From Candidatus Scybalocola faecipullorum (GTDB taxonomy: Bacteria > Bacillota > Clostridia > Lachnospirales > Lachnospiraceae), in contig DVJY01000032.1 in NCBI GenBank assembly GCA_018716485.1, positions 1-64,000 on the forward strand: a DNA stretch of 64,000 bases. The letters are read 5' to 3'. This document shows positions 62,523 to 64,000 of the stretch, in pieces. The stretch's first letter is position 1, and each line of letters begins with the position of its first letter. Position numbers and translations under genes: made by a program. A model generated the notes under the pieces. It saw nothing but the letters and a program-made list of their open reading frames with translations. It ran no database searches and was not told the origin of the DNA.

Positions 62523-63779
62523 ATGCGCATTTCGCAAATGAACCCCGCCGACTTAACAACCCAGTCTTTCGGGCGCCTGAAAATTTCTGTCACTGCCGAA
62601 CAGACCTATGCGCCCATTGAGGATGCTACAGTCAGCATATCCTATGCCGGACAGACCGCTGCGATCGAACAGCTGACGACGGATAATTCCGGACAGACTG
62701 CTATGATTGATCTTGAGGCACCGCCGGTCGAATATAGTCTTGACCCTGAAGCTGCTCAGCCTTACAGCGAATACACGCTGACGGTCAGCGCGCCGGGGTA
62801 TGAGACCGTCATTATTAACGGCACCCAAATTCTTTCCGGGCAGGACTCCGTACAGCCGGTACGCCTGCTGCCGCTTGCACGCGCTGCTGCCGATATTATC
62901 ATCCCCGCCCACCGTCTTTACGGTGACTATCCTCCGAAAATTCCGGAAGCGGAAATCAAGCCGACCAATGAAAGCGGAGAAATCGTTCTCAGCCGCGTCG
63001 TTGTCCCTGAAACTGTTGTCGTTCATACAGGGCCTCCCAATGACAGCGGCGCTGTCAATTATTATGTCCCATATAAAGATTATATTAAAAATGTGGCCAG
63101 CAGCGAAATCTATGCCACTTGGCCTGAAAGTACAATTACTGCCAATGTCCTTGCCATTATGTCATTTACATTAAACCGTGTCTACACCGAATGGTACCGC
63201 AATAAAGGCTTTGACTTTACCATCACCAATTCCACCGCTTACGATCACTTTTTCGTGCCGAACCGCAACATTTTTGACAGCATATCCGCTGTTGTAGATA
63301 CTATTTTTACAAATTTTCTGTCCCGTCCCAATGTCCGCCAGCCAATCCTCACCCAATACTGTGACGGCAAGCGTGTTTCATGCCCGGACTGGATGAGCCA
63401 ATGGGGTTCTAAAGATCTCGGAGAACAGGGCTATGAACCAATTGAAATTATCAGATACTATTACGGCGATAATATGTACATCAACACCGCAGAACAGATC
63501 AGCGGCATTCCGGCATCGTGGCCGGGCACCAATCTGACCATCGGATCCCGGGGTCCAAAAGTGCTCCAGCTTCAGGAACAACTCAACCGTATCGCCCAAA
63601 ACTTCCCTGCTCTGCCGACCATTGCTGCTGACGGCATTTACGGCCCTGCCACGCAAAATGCTGTCCGTGAATTCCAAAGGATATTTGATCTGCCGCAGAC
63701 CGGTATCGTCGATTACCGGACATGGTATAAGATTAGTGAAATCTATGTAGCTGTCAGCAGAATCGCCGAGTTGAATTAA
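62523..63779 (+). CDS. sleC: Spore cortex-lytic enzyme SleC-like
   Basis: 418 residues. Order: N-terminal pre/pro domain with a transthyretin-like beta fold (to about 130), a SpoIID-like catalytic region (YKDYIKNVASSEIYATWPES, NVLAIMSFTLNRVYTEWYRNKGF), and a C-terminal peptidoglycan-binding domain (SRGPKVLQLQEQLNRIAQNF, DGIYGPATQNAVREFQ). This is the layout of SleC, which degrades spore cortex after cleavage by a Csp protease. No signal peptide, as for SleC. AAAGGAAA before the ATG. A Csp-like subtilase is 17 kb away. Confidence 0.87.
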   Translation: MRISQMNPADLTTQSFGRLKISVTAEQTYAPIEDATVSISYAGQTAAIEQLTTDNSGQTAMIDLEAPPVEYSLDPEAAQPYSEYTLTVSAPGYETVIINGTQILSGQDSVQPVRLLPLARAAADIIIPAHRLYGDYPPKIPEAEIKPTNESGEIVLSRVVVPETVVVHTGPPNDSGAVNYYVPYKDYIKNVASSEIYATWPESTITANVLAIMSFTLNRVYTEWYRNKGFDFTITNSTAYDHFFVPNRNIFDSISAVVDTIFTNFLSRPNVRQPILTQYCDGKRVSCPDWMSQWGSKDLGEQGYEPIEIIRYYYGDNMYINTAEQISGIPASWPGTNLTIGSRGPKVLQLQEQLNRIAQNFPALPTIAADGIYGPATQNAVREFQRIFDLPQTGIVDYRTWYKISEIYVAVSRIAELN

Positions 63780-63797
63780 CTGAGTAATATAAACAAA

Positions 63798-63847
63798 AAA
63801 ACTGCCTCATCAATCATCGGGCAACCATCGATGAGGCAGCTTATTTT
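63798..63847. terminator. Terminator after sleC
   Basis: CTGCCTCATC/GATGAGGCAG stem with an 18-base loop that can pair further. U tracts follow on both strands (TTATTTT on plus, TTTTTTTG on minus), so it can serve sleC and the convergent gene at 63905. Confidence 0.85.
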
Positions 63848-63904
63848 AGAATTTATAGATCTGCAGTTTTTCAATGCACGATCTGCAAATAAACTTTATA
63901 AGGT

Positions 63905-64000
63905 TTACTTCACAAAACGGCGCATCAAAATGACAAGCAGTTTCATGACAATAATAATCAGCCAAATAATCGGAATGACAAAAATCAGCCGCCACATAAA
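63905..64000 (-). CDS. 3' end of a hydrophobic protein, or a 30-residue membrane peptide
   Basis: Minus-strand frame ending in TAA at 63905: a hydrophobic helix (IFVIPIIWLIIIVMKLLVIL) then MRRFVK. If the ATG at 63997 is the start it is a 30-residue single-helix peptide; the frame is also open to the window edge, so it may be the tail of a larger membrane protein. Confidence 0.45.
   Translation of the reverse strand, partial: FMWRLIFVIPIIWLIIIVMKLLVILMRRFVK

Overview
The window (about 43-45% G+C by eye) looks like the chromosome of an anaerobic, spore-forming Clostridia member, most like a gut Lachnospiraceae. The evidence is a complete lysine-fermentation operon, [FeFe]-hydrogenase maturases, a flavodiiron protein, FeoAAB with a FeoB-associated Cys-rich peptide, spore-germination type genes (a Csp-like subtilase and SleC), and host-glycan type glycosidases. 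I cannot name the species. I saw no phage, insertion sequence, CRISPR array or rRNA.

Layout. 1-0.4 kb: 5' end of a tRNA (minus strand) and a 131-bp tandem repeat carrying copies of that tRNA 5' end. 0.4-3.3 kb: esterase, DUF6062 protein, flavodiiron protein. 3.35-9.7 kb: kal-kce-kdd-kamA-kamD-kamE (minus), transcribed from a consensus promoter through a lysine riboswitch whose conserved 3' core is also the 5' arm of the terminator. That geometry predicts lysine-induced (ON) expression. 9.7-13 kb: MutS-like ATPase, P-loop protein and methyltransferase (minus). 13-17.2 kb: divergent run of NhaC-type transporter, TM1266-like regulator, hydE and hydF. 17.3-28.4 kb: glycoside block (GH3, GtrA, GH2, membrane protein, domain-permuted membrane GH3) behind an AgrC/AgrA-like two-component pair, with three tandem 10-bp repeats before the permuted GH3. 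28.6-35.3 kb: lipoprotein, nagA, nagB, two xylose-isomerase-like TIM barrels, Gfo/Idh/MocA oxidoreductase, DHFR and a degenerate ThyX-like protein; a divergent AraC regulator follows. 36-41.4 kb: RelA/SpoT synthetase, ilvE, hflX, TPR membrane protein. 41.5-50.7 kb: an RnfC-RnfD fusion, Csp-like subtilase, class-V aminotransferase, lrgAB, inositol-phosphatase, two hydrolases. 50.7-54.9 kb: PadR/DUF2812 pair with paired operators; P-type ATPase, DUF6110, HMA protein and Fur. 55-60.5 kb: iron block (FeoB-associated peptide, feoB, two feoA, DtxR regulator, DUF2325, flavodoxin, DUF3793) with a shared TTAG...CTAA operator at three places. 60.5-64 kb: CorA, small membrane protein, HPr-like protein, SleC, and the end of one more minus-strand gene.

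How the parts fit. Lysine is probably taken up (possibly by the NhaC-like carrier), converted by KamA, KamDE, Kdd, Kce and Kal towards crotonyl-CoA, and excess electrons may leave as H2 through a hydrogenase matured by HydE/HydF (hydG and hydA are not here). The iron block looks like one DtxR-type regulon covering ferrous-iron uptake and the flavodoxin operon. Assignments rest on motif recognition and gene context only; no database search was run.
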